Assembly: GCA_004173185.1 (NCBI GenBank)
Contig: SEFZ01000020.1
Coordinates: 18,132-82,131, forward strand
DNA length: 64,000 bases
Direction: 5' to 3'
DNA from: Sphingomonadales bacterium
GTDB taxonomy: Bacteria > Pseudomonadota > Alphaproteobacteria > Sphingomonadales > Sphingomonadaceae
The notes below the pieces were generated by a model, which saw nothing but the letters and a program-made list of their open reading frames with translations, searched no databases and was not told the DNA's origin. Position numbers and translations under genes: made by a program. Shown here one piece after another: positions 39,690 to 49,857 of this stretch. Each line of letters opens with the position of its first letter. Within the stretch, counting starts at the first letter, position 1.

Positions 39690-40778
39690 ATGGCAGCATC
39701 CCTGAAGGTCATCGACAACAACATGGCAGCTCCAACTACCGAAAAGCAAAAGGCGCTCGAAGCAGCGCTCGCGCAGATCGATCGCGCCTTTGGCAAGGGC
39801 AGCGCGATGCGCCTCGGCTCGAAGGAAACGATGCAGGTCGAGACGATCTCGACCGGCTCGCTGGGGCTCGATATCGCGCTCGGCGTTGGCGGCCTGCCGC
39901 GCGGCCGCGTGATCGAAGTCTATGGTCCGGAAAGCTCGGGCAAGACCACGCTGGCGCTGCATGTGATTGCAGAGGCGCAGCGCGGTGGTGGCACGGCGGC
40001 GTTCGTCGATGCCGAGCATGCGCTCGATCCGGTCTATGCCAAGAAGCTCGGCGTCAACATCGATGAGCTGATCGTCTCGCAGCCCGATACCGGCGAGCAG
40101 GCGCTCGAGATCGTCGATACGCTCGTCCGCTCGAACGCGATCGACATTCTTGTGGTGGATTCGGTTGCCGCGCTGGTTCCGCGCGCTGAAATCGAAGGCG
40201 AGATGGGCGATAGCCATGTCGGCCTCCAGGCTCGCTTGATGTCGCAGTCGCTGCGCAAGCTGACCGGTTCGATCAGCCGCTCGCGCTGCATGGTGATCTT
40301 CATCAATCAGCTGCGCATGAAAATCGGCGTTATGTACGGCAATCCCGAGACCACGACCGGCGGCAACGCGCTGAAATTCTACGCCTCGGTTCGCCTCGAT
40401 ATCCGCCGCACCGGCCAGATCAAGGACCGCGACGATATCATCGGCAACACCACCCGCGTGAAGGTGGTGAAGAACAAGGTCGCTCCGCCGTTCAAACAGG
40501 TCGAATTCGACATCATGTACGGCGAAGGCATTTCGAAGATCGGTGAGATCCTCGATCTCGGCGTGAAGGCCGGACTGGTCGAGAAATCGGGCGCATGGTT
40601 CAGCTATGACAGCGTCCGCATCGGTCAGGGGCGCGAGAATTCGAAGACCTTCCTCAAGGAAAATCCGGATCTTTGCACCCGGCTTGAATCGGCGATCCGC
40701 ACGCGCACCGAAAAGGTCGCCGAAGAGATGTTGGCGAGCCCCGAGCCCGATGCTGAGGGTAGCGAGGACGATCTCTAA
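39690..40778 (+). CDS. recA: recombinase RecA
   Basis: RecA (362 aa) drives homologous recombination and LexA self-cleavage. Walker [12 protein letters not shown], Walker [25 protein letters not shown] loop [29 protein letters not shown] and the acidic C terminus are all present. The track ORF begins at 39525, but ATG 39690 ([11 protein letters not shown]) fits the family length. It is controlled by the SOS box at 39598 and followed by a structured element and an intrinsic terminator. Confidence 0.98.
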   Translation: MAASLKVIDNNMAAPTTEKQKALEAALAQIDRAFGKGSAMRLGSKETMQVETISTGSLGLDIALGVGGLPRGRVIEVYGPESSGKTTLALHVIAEAQRGGGTAAFVDAEHALDPVYAKKLGVNIDELIVSQPDTGEQALEIVDTLVRSNAIDILVVDSVAALVPRAEIEGEMGDSHVGLQARLMSQSLRKLTGSISRSRCMVIFINQLRMKIGVMYGNPETTTGGNALKFYASVRLDIRRTGQIKDRDDIIGNTTRVKVVKNKVAPPFKQVEFDIMYGEGISKIGEILDLGVKAGLVEKSGAWFSYDSVRIGQGRENSKTFLKENPDLCTRLESAIRTRTEKVAEEMLASPEPDAEGSEDDL

Positions 40779-40825
40779 GTTTTCAGGCCGCGACGGTGCT
40801 TGCCCGCGCCGGATCAGTGGTCACG

Positions 40826-40916
40826 GGAGTGGCTGATCCCGCAGGGGAACGAAATGCCTCCCAGGCATTTCTCGATCATGCGGAGCATGATCGACCCCAG
40901 CGAGATCAGCCACCCC
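40826..40916. other. highly structured element downstream of recA
   Basis: A three-way-junction-like palindromic element. The outer stem pairs GTGGCTGATC with GATCAGCCAC, continues across single mismatches as CGC/GCG and GGGG/CCCC, and encloses two perfect hairpins: AAATGCCT-CCC-AGGCATTT and TCGATCATGC-GGA-GCATGATCGA. An alternative stem (GGATCAG with CTGATCC at 40811-40839) competes with the outer stem. It may be an RNA element or a REP-like repeat; no family recognised. Confidence 0.7.
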
Positions 40917-40922
40917 ATCGGG

Positions 40923-40951
40923 ACCCGGCGCATTGCCCTGCGCCGGGTTTT
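40923..40951 (+). terminator. recA intrinsic terminator
   Basis: ACCCGGCGCA-TTGCCC-TGCGCCGGGT forms a perfect 10-bp GC-rich stem with a 6-base loop, directly followed by TTT. This is a textbook Rho-independent terminator on the plus strand, about 145 bases after the recA stop and beyond the structured element. Confidence 0.85.
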
Positions 40952-41035
40952 CCGCGTTGGTCGCAAACGCGCAATTTAATGTCACGATTCGCGAGAAATC
41001 TGCGAAGCTAAGCGACATTGATCAGGAGAGCGGCC

Positions 41036-41869
41036 ATGACCGATACGCTGGAATGGACAGGTCGCGTCGGCGATGTCTGGGCGGAGGAATGGCGGCGTAC
41101 CGATCGCAGCTTTGCCAATCTGTCCCGGCATCTCGATGCAGCGATTCTCGCGGCCGCTCCGGAACAGGGCATTGCGATCGATATCGGCAGCGGCGCGGGC
41201 GGCACGTCGATCGCGCTTGCCACTGCCCGGCCGCACGTGTCCGTCACGGGTATCGATCTCTCACCCGCTTTGGTCGCGACCGCACAGGACCGCGCCGCCG
41301 GGCTGGCTAACCTGGAATTTCGCGTCGGTGACGCCCAGGCGCTTGGCGCGCTCGACGCCGATCTTTTGTTCTCGCGCCACGGCGTCATGTTCTTCGCCGA
41401 TCCGGTGGTGGCGTTCGCGTCATTGCGCGGCGCGGCCAAACCCGGCGCCAAGCTGGTCTTCTCCTGCTTTCGTCCGCGCGCCTTCAATCCATGGACATTG
41501 GTGACCGAAGCCGCAGTAGGCGCATCCTCACCTCCGTCCGCCGCCTACGCCCCCGGGCCTTATGGTCTGGCCGACCTCGATTTTACCCGCGAAATGCTTG
41601 GCAAAGCGGGCTGGGTAGATGCCACCGCCGAGATCGTAGACTTCGCCTATGTCGCGGGAGCTGGCGAAGATCCGGTCGAGGACGCGCTCAGCTATTTCCA
41701 GCGGATCGGGCCGGCTGCCCGGGCAATCGCGCTTGCCGCGCCGGAACATCGCGAGGCGTTGCGCGGTTCACTCCGCGCCGTGCTCGCCGAGCATCTCCAT
41801 GATGGCGTCGTGACTTTCGGCGCGAGCGCCTGGATATGGAAAGCAACCGCAGGAGAGGCCGAAGTATGA
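41036..41869 (+). CDS. class I SAM-dependent methyltransferase
   Basis: A 277-aa methyltransferase with motif I AIDIGSGAGGTS, an acidic motif II in VTGIDLSPALV and motif IV-like ADLLFSRHGVMFFADP. The ATG at 41036, with AGGAG eight bases before it, is preferred over the track start at 41018. Sequence type matches small-molecule methyltransferases; the substrate is unknown. Its stop overlaps the GST start. Confidence 0.9.
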   Translation: MTDTLEWTGRVGDVWAEEWRRTDRSFANLSRHLDAAILAAAPEQGIAIDIGSGAGGTSIALATARPHVSVTGIDLSPALVATAQDRAAGLANLEFRVGDAQALGALDADLLFSRHGVMFFADPVVAFASLRGAAKPGAKLVFSCFRPRAFNPWTLVTEAAVGASSPPSAAYAPGPYGLADLDFTREMLGKAGWVDATAEIVDFAYVAGAGEDPVEDALSYFQRIGPAARAIALAAPEHREALRGSLRAVLAEHLHDGVVTFGASAWIWKATAGEAEV

Positions 41870-42489
41870 TCATCGTCCACCATCTCGAAAACAGCCGCTC
41901 GCAGCGCGTGCTCTGGATGCTCGAGGAGCTCGGCCTTCCCTATGAAGTGAAGCGCTACCTCCGCAACAAGAAGACCATGCTCGCCCCGCCCGAACTGCGG
42001 AAGGTTCATCCGCTCGGCAAGTCGCCGGTGATCGAGCATGAGGGCCGGGTTATCGCGGAGACCGGGGCGATCATCGAATATATCGTCGAGCATGCCGATG
42101 GCCGCCTAGGCGCGCCCGCGCACCGCGACGATGCGCTGCGCTATCGCCACTTCCTCCATTATGCCGAGGGTTCGCTGATGCCGCCCTTGCTGCTCAAGCT
42201 GGTGCTCAGCCGCGTGCCGCTGTTCGGCAAGGCTGCGCAAAAGAAGATCCAGCCGATGATCGACGTCCATCTCGATTATGTCGAAGCCGAGTTGGCCCAG
42301 CGGCCCTGGTTCGCCGGGCAGGAGATGACTGCCGCCGACATCATGATGAGCTTCCCGTTGGAAGCAGCCGTCGCCCGTGCAGGCGCGACCGAAGGCCGCC
42401 CGCACATCGCCGCATGGATCAAGGAAATCCACGCCCGTCCCGCATATAAGGCCGCGCTCGCCGCCGGCGGGCCCTATGCCTATGCCTGA
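41866..42489 (+). CDS. glutathione S-transferase
   Basis: A 207-aa GST with an N-terminal thioredoxin-like domain (HLENSRSQRVLWMLEELGLPYEV, active-site Ser in the NSRS region; HPLGKSPVIEHEG with the cis-Pro; ETGAIIEYI) and an all-helical C-terminal domain (FAGQEMTAADIMMSF). It begins with ATG 41866 overlapping the preceding stop and follows GGAGAGG. The track start at 41836 is unnecessary. It is probably cotranscribed with the methyltransferase. Confidence 0.95.
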   Translation: MIIVHHLENSRSQRVLWMLEELGLPYEVKRYLRNKKTMLAPPELRKVHPLGKSPVIEHEGRVIAETGAIIEYIVEHADGRLGAPAHRDDALRYRHFLHYAEGSLMPPLLLKLVLSRVPLFGKAAQKKIQPMIDVHLDYVEAELAQRPWFAGQEMTAADIMMSFPLEAAVARAGATEGRPHIAAWIKEIHARPAYKAALAAGGPYAYA

Positions 42490-42536
42490 GACCAGCGCGC
42501 ATCACTGCAATTCAGCGTGCAATAAGGCCCGAATCA

Positions 42537-42566
42537 GAAACTCTCCCCGTCGCCAGGGAGAGTTTC
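42537..42566. terminator. bidirectional terminator hairpin
   Basis: GAAACTCTCCC-CGTCGCCA-GGGAGAGTTTC is a perfect 11-bp stem between the convergent GST and dicarboxylate symporter genes. The arms hold the AAA/TTT ends needed for termination on both strands. Confidence 0.8.
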
Positions 42567-42598
42567 ATTTCATAGCAGCTGAGAACCGGCCCGATTGA

Positions 42599-43930
42599 TC
42601 AGGCCTTGGGCGCTCCATAATCCTCGAAGCTGTCCGCATCCGGGCCGGGTACGGTGCCGATCGGCTTGACGGCAATCTCGGCCTCTTCGGGCGCATCGAG
42701 CTGGCCTTCCCAGCGCGCCACAACCACGCTGGCGACCGCATTGCCGATAACGTTGGTCGCGGTGCGGCCCATGTCGAGGAAGTGATCGACCGCGAGAATC
42801 AGCAGGATGCCGGCCTCGGGGATGTCGAAGTGTGCGAGCGTGCCGGTGATCACCACCAGGCTGGCGCGCGGTACGCCGGCGACGCCCTTGCTGGTGACCA
42901 TCAGGATCAGCAGCATCGAGATCATCGTCGACCAGTCGAGATGGATCCCATAGGCCTGCGCGATGAAGATCGACGCGAACGTCATGTACATCATCGAACC
43001 GTCGAGATTGAAAGAATAGCCCAGCGGCAGGACGAAGCTGGCGATCTTGGGCGGCACGCCGAACCGGTCGAGGGCTGCGAGCGTGCGGGGATAAGCGGCT
43101 TCAGACGAAGCGGTCGAGAAGCCCAGCAGGATCGGATCGCGCAGATAGCGGACCAACGTGATGGTGCGCCGCCCGACGAACATGAAGCAGGCTCCCAGCA
43201 GGAAGGTCCACAGCACGGCGAGGCCGACATAGAAACTGCCCATGAAGAAAGCGAGATCGCCGATCACGCCAAGGCCTTTGGTCGCGAGCGTCCGCGCCAC
43301 TGCGCAGAACACCGCGATCGGGGCGAAGAGCATGACGTAGCCAGTGACCGTCAGCATGACGGTGACGAGCGCTTCGAGCCCGCGGACCAGCGGCGCACCC
43401 TTTTCGCCCGCCGCGGCAAGGCCGACGCCGAAGAACAACGAGAAGACCACGATCTGGAGGATGTCGTTGCTTGCCATCGCGTCGATCGCGCTGGTCGGTA
43501 CGATGTGGATGAAGAATTTGGCGATGTCGAAGCCCGAGCGATCGACGCCGCTGCCGGCCGCTGCATCCGGCAGCGGCAGATTGAGCCCGACGCCGGGCTG
43601 CAGCGCATTGACCAGAAGCAGGCCGAGCGTGAGCGAGACGAGGCTTGCGCCAACGAACCAGATGAAGGCCTTGAGCCCGACGCGCCCGAGCGCGCTGCCG
43701 CCGCCCATATGGGCAATGCCGACGACGAGGGTGGAGACGACCAATGGCGCGATGATCATCTTGATCAGATGCAGGAACATCTGGGTCGGGATGTCGAGAT
43801 AACCGGCAATCCTGGCCAGTTCTGCCGCACCGGCTTCGCCCATCGGCGCGTAGCTGGCGTTAAGCCCCCAACCGAGTAGCCCCCCGAGCAGCAGCCCGCC
43901 GATGATCCACCATGTCAGTCGTTTGCCCAC
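42599..43930 (-). CDS. dicarboxylate/amino acid:cation symporter
   Basis: A 443-aa member of the DAACS family (GltP/DctA) that imports dicarboxylates or acidic amino acids with protons or sodium. Hallmarks are the serine-rich hairpin GFSTASSEAAYPRTL, SFNLDGSMMYMTFASIFIAQ and the substrate-site region DMGRTATNVIGNAVA. Eight membrane segments and re-entrant loops are seen. The track start at 43987 adds a hydrophilic lead; GTG 43930 with GAGGGGA upstream is preferred. Confidence 0.95.
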   Translation of the reverse strand: MGKRLTWWIIGGLLLGGLLGWGLNASYAPMGEAGAAELARIAGYLDIPTQMFLHLIKMIIAPLVVSTLVVGIAHMGGGSALGRVGLKAFIWFVGASLVSLTLGLLLVNALQPGVGLNLPLPDAAAGSGVDRSGFDIAKFFIHIVPTSAIDAMASNDILQIVVFSLFFGVGLAAAGEKGAPLVRGLEALVTVMLTVTGYVMLFAPIAVFCAVARTLATKGLGVIGDLAFFMGSFYVGLAVLWTFLLGACFMFVGRRTITLVRYLRDPILLGFSTASSEAAYPRTLAALDRFGVPPKIASFVLPLGYSFNLDGSMMYMTFASIFIAQAYGIHLDWSTMISMLLILMVTSKGVAGVPRASLVVITGTLAHFDIPEAGILLILAVDHFLDMGRTATNVIGNAVASVVVARWEGQLDAPEEAEIAVKPIGTVPGPDADSFEDYGAPKA

Positions 43931-43983
43931 GCATTGTCCCCTCAATCCATTTTGGGGCCAAAAAGGGGATTGCGCGGGCCGGG

Positions 43984-45618
43984 TCAAGCACCCTCTGGCA
44001 GTTTTCCGCCACGCCAGCCCCTTCGCGCCGCCGCGAGATCGCGCGCCGCGCCGGCCTTTGCCCCCAGTTTTGCCTGTGCCTGGCCGCGGATCGCTAGCGC
44101 CACCGGATCATGCGGACGGCGCTTCAGCGATGCGTCTGCCGCCGCCAGCGCGCCCTTGGCATCGCCGCTCGCCAGCAAGGCTGCGGCGACATCGCGGCGC
44201 ACGGGGTACCACCAGAGCGGCGGGTCCATATAATTGCTCAGCGGCTTGGCTTCTTCGATCGCTGCGGCGGCAGTGAAGAAAGCAAGGGCCTTGGCCGGAT
44301 TGCCCTGGAGCATCGCGACGCGGCCATCGAGCACGTTGCGGCTGATTGCGAGCAGCGCAGTCGCCATGCCCGATTTATCGTTGGCGATTTTCTTCGGCAC
44401 TGCGCGCGCCTCGCGCTTTACGCCCGCAAAGTCGCCCTTGCGCGCCAGCGCCTCGCCACGGGCATAGTGCCACAATGCCTGCGCAACGATCATCTTGTCG
44501 CCCGGGTCGGTGATCGCCAGCATCTGATCCGGCGTGCCGAAGCGCGCCACCGCGACAAAGGCTTCGCCCAGCACAGCCTGCATGAAATTGCCCAGCGGCT
44601 TCGGGTCGTTCTTCACCATCTCGATCATCGGCAAGGCGAGCTTGAGCCCGATATCGGCATCGCCGGACATCAGCGATCCGCCCAGCCCGAAATGCACATT
44701 ATGCCCGTGATAGGCGAGCTGCCACACCGCATCCGGCCCCGTCAGCTTGAGCCGCTCGGCATTGGCCTGATCGATCTTTACCGCATTGAAGTTCGATGTC
44801 GCCGCGTCGCCATAGCGCCCGATCCAGTAATAAGTGTGCGACGGCATATGGACGAGGTGGCTCGCCGAAGGAGCGACAATCGCCAGCCGATCCGCGAACT
44901 TTTCCGCCCGCTCGGGATAGCCCGCGCCTTCGGTGGCGTGGATGTAGAAATGGATCGCGGGCGCATAATCCGGATTGCGGGCGAGCACCGTCTCCAGCAG
45001 TTCGACCGAGCGCTTCATCGTGTCCGCGGTCCAGTCGCTGGCGGCGATCATATACGCATCGGCGGCCATCACTGCGACGGAATCGTCCCCGGGCATGATC
45101 GCGGCGATCTTGCCCATCGCGTCGGCGAACATCGCATTGCCGCCCTTGCGATAGCGCTGCTGCAACGCCCCGATCAGGTTGCGCTCCTGCACCGGCGCGT
45201 TGACGGCGAGCTTGGCGGCCAGATCGGCCATGTCCGCGAGCTTCTTGAGCTCCTCGTCGCTATCGACGCCGTAATTGATCGTCGGGCCGGAAGACCATGC
45301 TTCGCCCCACGCGCACATCGCGCATTCGGGATCGAGCCGCCGCGCTTCCTGAAACGCCTTTATCGCTGCCTTGTGCGCGAATGCGTGCGCCAGTTGCATG
45401 CCGTTGGTGAAGAATGCCTGCGCCTCGGCGCTCTTGGTGGTGATCTTGAAACCGCCCGCGCCATAGCCTGTGAGGATCACCGTTTTGACCTCGGGATCGG
45501 CAAGGTCGCTGGCATCGCCGCCGCCGCACCAATTGCCGAGGCGCACATTATCCACGGGTTGCGGAGGTGCCGTGCTGCCCAGTAGCAGGATCATCGGAGC
45601 CAGCATCATCCGTCGCAT
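43984..45618 (-). CDS. exported TPR-like repeat protein
   Basis: A 544-aa exported protein built of helical repeats resembling tetratricopeptides (AAIKAFQEARRLDPECAMCAWGEAWSSG, then similar units to the end). ATG 45618, with GAGGGGG upstream, gives the signal peptide MRRMMLAPMILLLGSTAP. The HIHATEGAGYPERAEKFADRLA and HMPSHTYYWIGRY segments are typical of this large TPR group with unknown role. It is probably in an operon with the symporter gene, 53 bases downstream. Confidence 0.85.
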   Translation of the reverse strand: MRRMMLAPMILLLGSTAPPQPVDNVRLGNWCGGGDASDLADPEVKTVILTGYGAGGFKITTKSAEAQAFFTNGMQLAHAFAHKAAIKAFQEARRLDPECAMCAWGEAWSSGPTINYGVDSDEELKKLADMADLAAKLAVNAPVQERNLIGALQQRYRKGGNAMFADAMGKIAAIMPGDDSVAVMAADAYMIAASDWTADTMKRSVELLETVLARNPDYAPAIHFYIHATEGAGYPERAEKFADRLAIVAPSASHLVHMPSHTYYWIGRYGDAATSNFNAVKIDQANAERLKLTGPDAVWQLAYHGHNVHFGLGGSLMSGDADIGLKLALPMIEMVKNDPKPLGNFMQAVLGEAFVAVARFGTPDQMLAITDPGDKMIVAQALWHYARGEALARKGDFAGVKREARAVPKKIANDKSGMATALLAISRNVLDGRVAMLQGNPAKALAFFTAAAAIEEAKPLSNYMDPPLWWYPVRRDVAAALLASGDAKGALAAADASLKRRPHDPVALAIRGQAQAKLGAKAGAARDLAAARRGWRGGKLPEGA

Positions 45619-45712
45619 CGCAATCCCCCTCAAATGCTCAGACGTGCAGGGAAGGGGATTGCCGCGCGCGGGTCAAGCGCTAAGCCCTGTAAATCTGTTT
45701 TCCGGAGAGGCC

Positions 45713-46957
45713 ATGACTTTCAGCCGCCGCGCCCTGATCGGCACCGCCACTGCTTTGCCCTTGCTGTCGATGCCTGGCCTGCTTGCCGCCGCCGAGCCTG
45801 ATCTTCAGGACATCACCAGGAATGCGATCCCGATTGGCCCCGAGGAACGCAAGGCGCGCATCGCCCGCGCGCAGGCGCTGATGGCGAAGAACAATATCGG
45901 CGCGGTGCTGATCGAGCCGGGATCGTCGCTGGTGTATTTCACCGGCGTTGAATGGTGGCGCAGCGAGAGGCTGACCTGCGTGGTAATCCCGGTGGAGGGT
46001 GAGCCTTGCATCGTCACGCCGTTCTTCGAAGAACCTTCGGTGCGCGAAAGCCTCGGCATCCCGGCCGAAATCCGCGTGTGGCAGGAGGATGAGGACCCAC
46101 TCGCGGTGGTCGCGGGCTTCCTCAAGGAGCGCAAGCTGGCCGCCAGGCCGATCGGCATCGAGGAAACCAATCGCTTCTTCATCGTCGACGGGCTGCAAAA
46201 GGCGTTGCCCACCGCGAAGATCGTCTCGGCCAATCCGGTCGTGCGCGGCTGCCGCGGCAGCAAGACCGCGCCCGAAATTGCGCTGATGCAGCTCGCCACC
46301 GATGTGACGCTCGCTGCCTATCGCTGGACCTATCCGCAGATCAAGGCGGGCATGACCCCGCAGGAGATCGGCGCGCTGATGACTGCGGCGACGCGCAAGC
46401 TGGGCGGCAAGGTCGAGTTCAACCTGATCCTGCTCGGCGAAGCAGCCGCCTATCCGCACGGCAGCGGCAAGCCGCAAAAGGTCGTCCCCGGCGAAGTTGT
46501 GCTGATGGATTGCGGCTGCAATGTGCATGGCTACCAGAGCGATGTCTCGCGCAGCTTTGTGTTCGGAGAGGCTTTGGCAAAGCAGCGCAAGGTCTGGGAT
46601 CAGGTGGCCAAGGGCCAGAAAATCGCCTTCGCCGCCGCCCAGCTCGGCAAGCCCGCTGGCAGCGTCGATGATGCCGTCCGCTTCTATTACGCCAGCGAAG
46701 GATATGGCCCGGATTACAAGCTCCCCGGCCTCTCGCACCGCACCGGCCACGGCATCGGCATGGACGGCCACGAACCGGTCAACCTCGTGCGCGGTGAAAA
46801 GACCTTGCTGGCACCCGGCATGTGCTTCTCGAACGAACCCGGCATCTACATCCCCGGCAGCTTCGGCATCCGGCTGGAGGATTGCTTCCACATGACCGAA
46901 AATGGCCCGAAATGGTTCAGCGAGCCGCCCAAGTCGATCGACGTGCCGTTCGACTGA
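45713..46957 (+). CDS. exported M24 (Xaa-Pro dipeptidase-like) peptidase
   Basis: A 414-aa protein of the pita-bread metallopeptidase family M24. The metal-binding residues appear in LMDCGCNVHGYQSDVSRSF (two Asp), SHRTGHGIGMDGHE (His), SNEPGIYIPG (Glu) and GIRLEDCF (Glu). The N terminus MTFSRRALIGTATALPLL looks like a Tat signal (SRRALIG). ATG 45713 with GGAGAGG upstream replaces the track start at 45470. It probably cleaves proline-containing dipeptides outside the cytoplasm. Confidence 0.92.
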   Translation: MTFSRRALIGTATALPLLSMPGLLAAAEPDLQDITRNAIPIGPEERKARIARAQALMAKNNIGAVLIEPGSSLVYFTGVEWWRSERLTCVVIPVEGEPCIVTPFFEEPSVRESLGIPAEIRVWQEDEDPLAVVAGFLKERKLAARPIGIEETNRFFIVDGLQKALPTAKIVSANPVVRGCRGSKTAPEIALMQLATDVTLAAYRWTYPQIKAGMTPQEIGALMTAATRKLGGKVEFNLILLGEAAAYPHGSGKPQKVVPGEVVLMDCGCNVHGYQSDVSRSFVFGEALAKQRKVWDQVAKGQKIAFAAAQLGKPAGSVDDAVRFYYASEGYGPDYKLPGLSHRTGHGIGMDGHEPVNLVRGEKTLLAPGMCFSNEPGIYIPGSFGIRLEDCFHMTENGPKWFSEPPKSIDVPFD

Positions 46958-46966
46958 CACCCTGAC

Positions 46967-47075
46967 CGTCACCCCGGCCTTGTGCCGGCGTCCACCGCGC
47001 AACTGAGGGGAGCCGCTGGAGCCTCGTACGGCTCGCTCGCGGATGGGTGCGCCCCGGCACAAGGCCGGGGTGACG
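46967..47075. repeat. palindromic intergenic repeat, copy 2
   Basis: CGTCACCCCGGCCTTGTGCCGG at the left and CCGGCACAAGGCCGGGGTGACG at the right are near-perfect inverted arms about 65 bases apart. The ends and overall length match copy 1 at 16555-16659. It lies between the M24 peptidase and alaS. Confidence 0.8.
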
Positions 47076-47110
47076 AAATGGCCGTTAGATTCGATCACCG
47101 ACACCTAACC

Positions 47111-47128
47111 GTTTCGCTTGAGCGAAAC
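47111..47128. promoter_or_regulatory. hairpin in the alaS leader
   Basis: GTTTCGCT-TG-AGCGAAAC is a perfect 8-bp inverted repeat 24 bases before the alaS ATG. It could be an operator or affect translation initiation. E. coli AlaRS is known to repress its own gene at a palindrome, but a parallel here is speculation. Confidence 0.4.
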
Positions 47129-47152
47129 GCCGCGCGCCCCTAAGTCGCATCC

Positions 47153-49810
47153 ATGACCTCGACGAACGATATCCGCCGCAGCTTCCTCGATTATTTCGAA
47201 GGGCAGGGCCATGCCCGCGTGCAATCCGCGCCTTTGGTCCCGCACAATGATCCCACTTTGATGTTCGTCAATGCGGGCATGGTGCCGTTCAAGAACGTGT
47301 TCACCGGGCTTGAGACGCGGCCTTACAGCACCGCGACGAGCAGCCAGAAGTGTGTGCGCGCAGGCGGCAAGCATAATGATCTCGACAATGTCGGCTACAC
47401 GGCACGGCACCATACCTTCTTCGAAATGCTCGGCAATTTCTCGTTCGGCGATTATTTCAAGGAGCAGGCGATCACGCATGCGTGGACGCTGCTGACCAAG
47501 GAATGGGGCATCAACCCCGACAAGCTGACCGCCACCGTCTATCACACTGACGATCAGGCGTTTGATCTCTGGAAGAAGATCGCTGGCCTGCCCGAGAGCC
47601 GCATCATCCGCATCCCGACCAAGGATAATTTCTGGGCGATGGGCCCCGATGGTCCGTGCGGGCCGTGCTCGGAAATCTTCTACGATCATGGCGATCACAT
47701 CTGGGGCGGTCCTCCCGGCTCGCCCGAAGAGGATGGCGATCGCTTCGTCGAGATCTGGAACCTCGTCTTCATGCAGCATCTGCAGGAAAACGATGTGATC
47801 GTCAGCGATCTCCCGCGCCCGAGCATCGACACCGGCATGGGCCTCGAGCGCGTCGCCGCCGTGCTTCAGGGCGTGCATGACAATTATGACACCGACACGT
47901 TCAAGGCGCTGATCGAGCAATCGGGCGCGCTGACCGGATCGCTCACCACCGGCGACAATCAGGCGAGCCACCGCGTAATCGCCGATCATCTGCGCGCATC
48001 CGGCTTCCTGATCGCAGACGGCGTGCTGCCCGCCGCCGAGGGTCGCGGCTATGTTCTCCGCCGCATCATGCGCCGCGCGATGCGTCACGCGCAGTTGCTC
48101 GGTGCCACCAATCCGCTGATGCACCGTCTGGTGCCGTCGCTGGTCGCGGAAATGGGCGCCGCATTCCCCGAACTCGTCCGCGCCCAGCCGCTGATCGAAG
48201 CGACGCTGCTGCAGGAGGAAACCCGCTTCCGCCAGACGCTCGCCAACGGCCTGCGCTTGCTCGACGAAGCAACCGCGAACATGTCAGAGGGCGGCACGCT
48301 CCCCGGCGAGACGGCGTTCAAGCTCTACGACACGTTCGGCTTCCCCTATGATCTGACCGAGGACGCACTGCGCGGCCAGGGCATGAGCGTCGATCGCGCC
48401 GGTTTCGACACTGCGATGGCCGAGCAGAAGCGCGCTGCCCGCGCCGCGTGGAAGGGCTCGGGCGACAAGGCTTCGGACGAAGTCTGGTACGACGTTGCCG
48501 ACGAACTCGGCGGCACCGAATTCACCGGCTATAACGGTACCGAAGGCGAGGCGCAGGTCGTCGCCCTCGTCAAGGATGGCGCGCGCGTCGACAAGGTCGG
48601 GGCAGGGGACAATGTCACCATCCTGACCAACCAGACGCCGTTCTACGGCGAATCGGGCGGCCAGATGGGCGATGCCGGCATCATTTCAGGCGACAAGCTA
48701 AGCGCCACGGTGACCGACACCAGCAAACCGCTCGGCCGCCTCCACGCGCATCACGCCAGGATCGACAGTGGCGAGCTTTCGGTGGGCGACACCGTCAAGC
48801 TGACCGTCGATGCCACCCGCCGCGACCAGATCCGCGCCAACCATTCGGCGACGCACCTCGTCCACGCAGCGCTGCGCAACCGTCTTGGCGGCCATGTCAC
48901 GCAAAAAGGCAGCCTCGTCGCGGCCGAACGCTTCCGTTTCGATTTCTCGCACCCGTCGGCGCTGACGGCGCAGGAGATCGCGGACGTAGAGGCCGATGTG
49001 AACGCCCAGATCCGCCATAACGAAGCCGTCGGCACCCGCCTGATGACGCCCGAAGACGCCATCGCTGCCGGCGCAATGGCGCTTTTTGGCGAGAAATACG
49101 GCGACGAAGTTCGCGTCCTCTCAATGGGTCGCGGGGACGGACAAAATTACTCGGTCGAGCTGTGCGGCGGCACCCATGTCAACGCGACCGGCGATATCGG
49201 CATCTTCAAGATTGTCAGTGAAAGCGCCGTCTCCTCGGGCATCCGCCGCATCGAAGCGCTGACCGGCGAAGCCGCGCGCCTGTGGCTCAATGCCCGCGAC
49301 GAACGCCTCAAGGAAGCAGCGGCCGCGCTCAAGACTGCGCCCGATGATGTCCCGGCGCGCGTCGCGGCCTTGGTCGAGGAACGCCGCAAGCTCGAACGCG
49401 AGCTCGCCGACGCCAAGAAGGCCCTGGCCCTGAGTGGAGCTGGGGGTGGCGGCGGTGCATCCGCGCCGTCCGGCCCCGAAGAGGTCGCAGGCGTAAACTT
49501 CATCGGTCAGGTCATCGATGGCCTCGATCCCAAGGAACTGCGCGGCGCAGTCGACGAAGCCAAGGGCCGCATCGGCTCGGGCGTGGTCGCATTGGTCGCT
49601 GTCAACGAAGGCCGCGCCTCGGTCGCGGTCGGCGTTACGCAGGGCGTGCCGCACAATGCCGTCGATCTGGTCAAGGCTGCGGTCGCAGCACTTGGCGGGC
49701 AGGGCGGCGGTGGCCGTCCAGACATGGCGCAGGGTGGTGGACCCGATGGCAGCAAGGGCGCCGAAGCCCTCGCGGCGGTGCGGGCTGCGCTGGAGAGCGT
49801 GGCCGCGTAA
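47153..49810 (+). CDS. alaS: alanine--tRNA ligase
   Basis: AlaRS (885 aa) charges tRNA-Ala. The aminoacylation domain shows class II motifs ([48 protein letters not shown]), the editing domain shows [16 protein letters not shown] and [13 protein letters not shown], and the C-terminal C-Ala domain follows a coiled coil and a Gly-rich linker ([13 protein letters not shown]). Length and domain order are normal. It is a stand-alone gene with its own leader. Confidence 0.98.
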   Translation: MTSTNDIRRSFLDYFEGQGHARVQSAPLVPHNDPTLMFVNAGMVPFKNVFTGLETRPYSTATSSQKCVRAGGKHNDLDNVGYTARHHTFFEMLGNFSFGDYFKEQAITHAWTLLTKEWGINPDKLTATVYHTDDQAFDLWKKIAGLPESRIIRIPTKDNFWAMGPDGPCGPCSEIFYDHGDHIWGGPPGSPEEDGDRFVEIWNLVFMQHLQENDVIVSDLPRPSIDTGMGLERVAAVLQGVHDNYDTDTFKALIEQSGALTGSLTTGDNQASHRVIADHLRASGFLIADGVLPAAEGRGYVLRRIMRRAMRHAQLLGATNPLMHRLVPSLVAEMGAAFPELVRAQPLIEATLLQEETRFRQTLANGLRLLDEATANMSEGGTLPGETAFKLYDTFGFPYDLTEDALRGQGMSVDRAGFDTAMAEQKRAARAAWKGSGDKASDEVWYDVADELGGTEFTGYNGTEGEAQVVALVKDGARVDKVGAGDNVTILTNQTPFYGESGGQMGDAGIISGDKLSATVTDTSKPLGRLHAHHARIDSGELSVGDTVKLTVDATRRDQIRANHSATHLVHAALRNRLGGHVTQKGSLVAAERFRFDFSHPSALTAQEIADVEADVNAQIRHNEAVGTRLMTPEDAIAAGAMALFGEKYGDEVRVLSMGRGDGQNYSVELCGGTHVNATGDIGIFKIVSESAVSSGIRRIEALTGEAARLWLNARDERLKEAAAALKTAPDDVPARVAALVEERRKLERELADAKKALALSGAGGGGGASAPSGPEEVAGVNFIGQVIDGLDPKELRGAVDEAKGRIGSGVVALVAVNEGRASVAVGVTQGVPHNAVDLVKAAVAALGGQGGGGRPDMAQGGGPDGSKGAEALAAVRAALESVAA

Positions 49811-49857
49811 AAGGGCAGCCCCCTCTCCCTTGATGGGGAGGGGCGCGCTGCGGGGGG

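Noticed and set aside
46967-47075. insertion sequence remnant
   Set aside because: No transposase fragment or target duplication is visible; it is kept as a palindromic repeat only.
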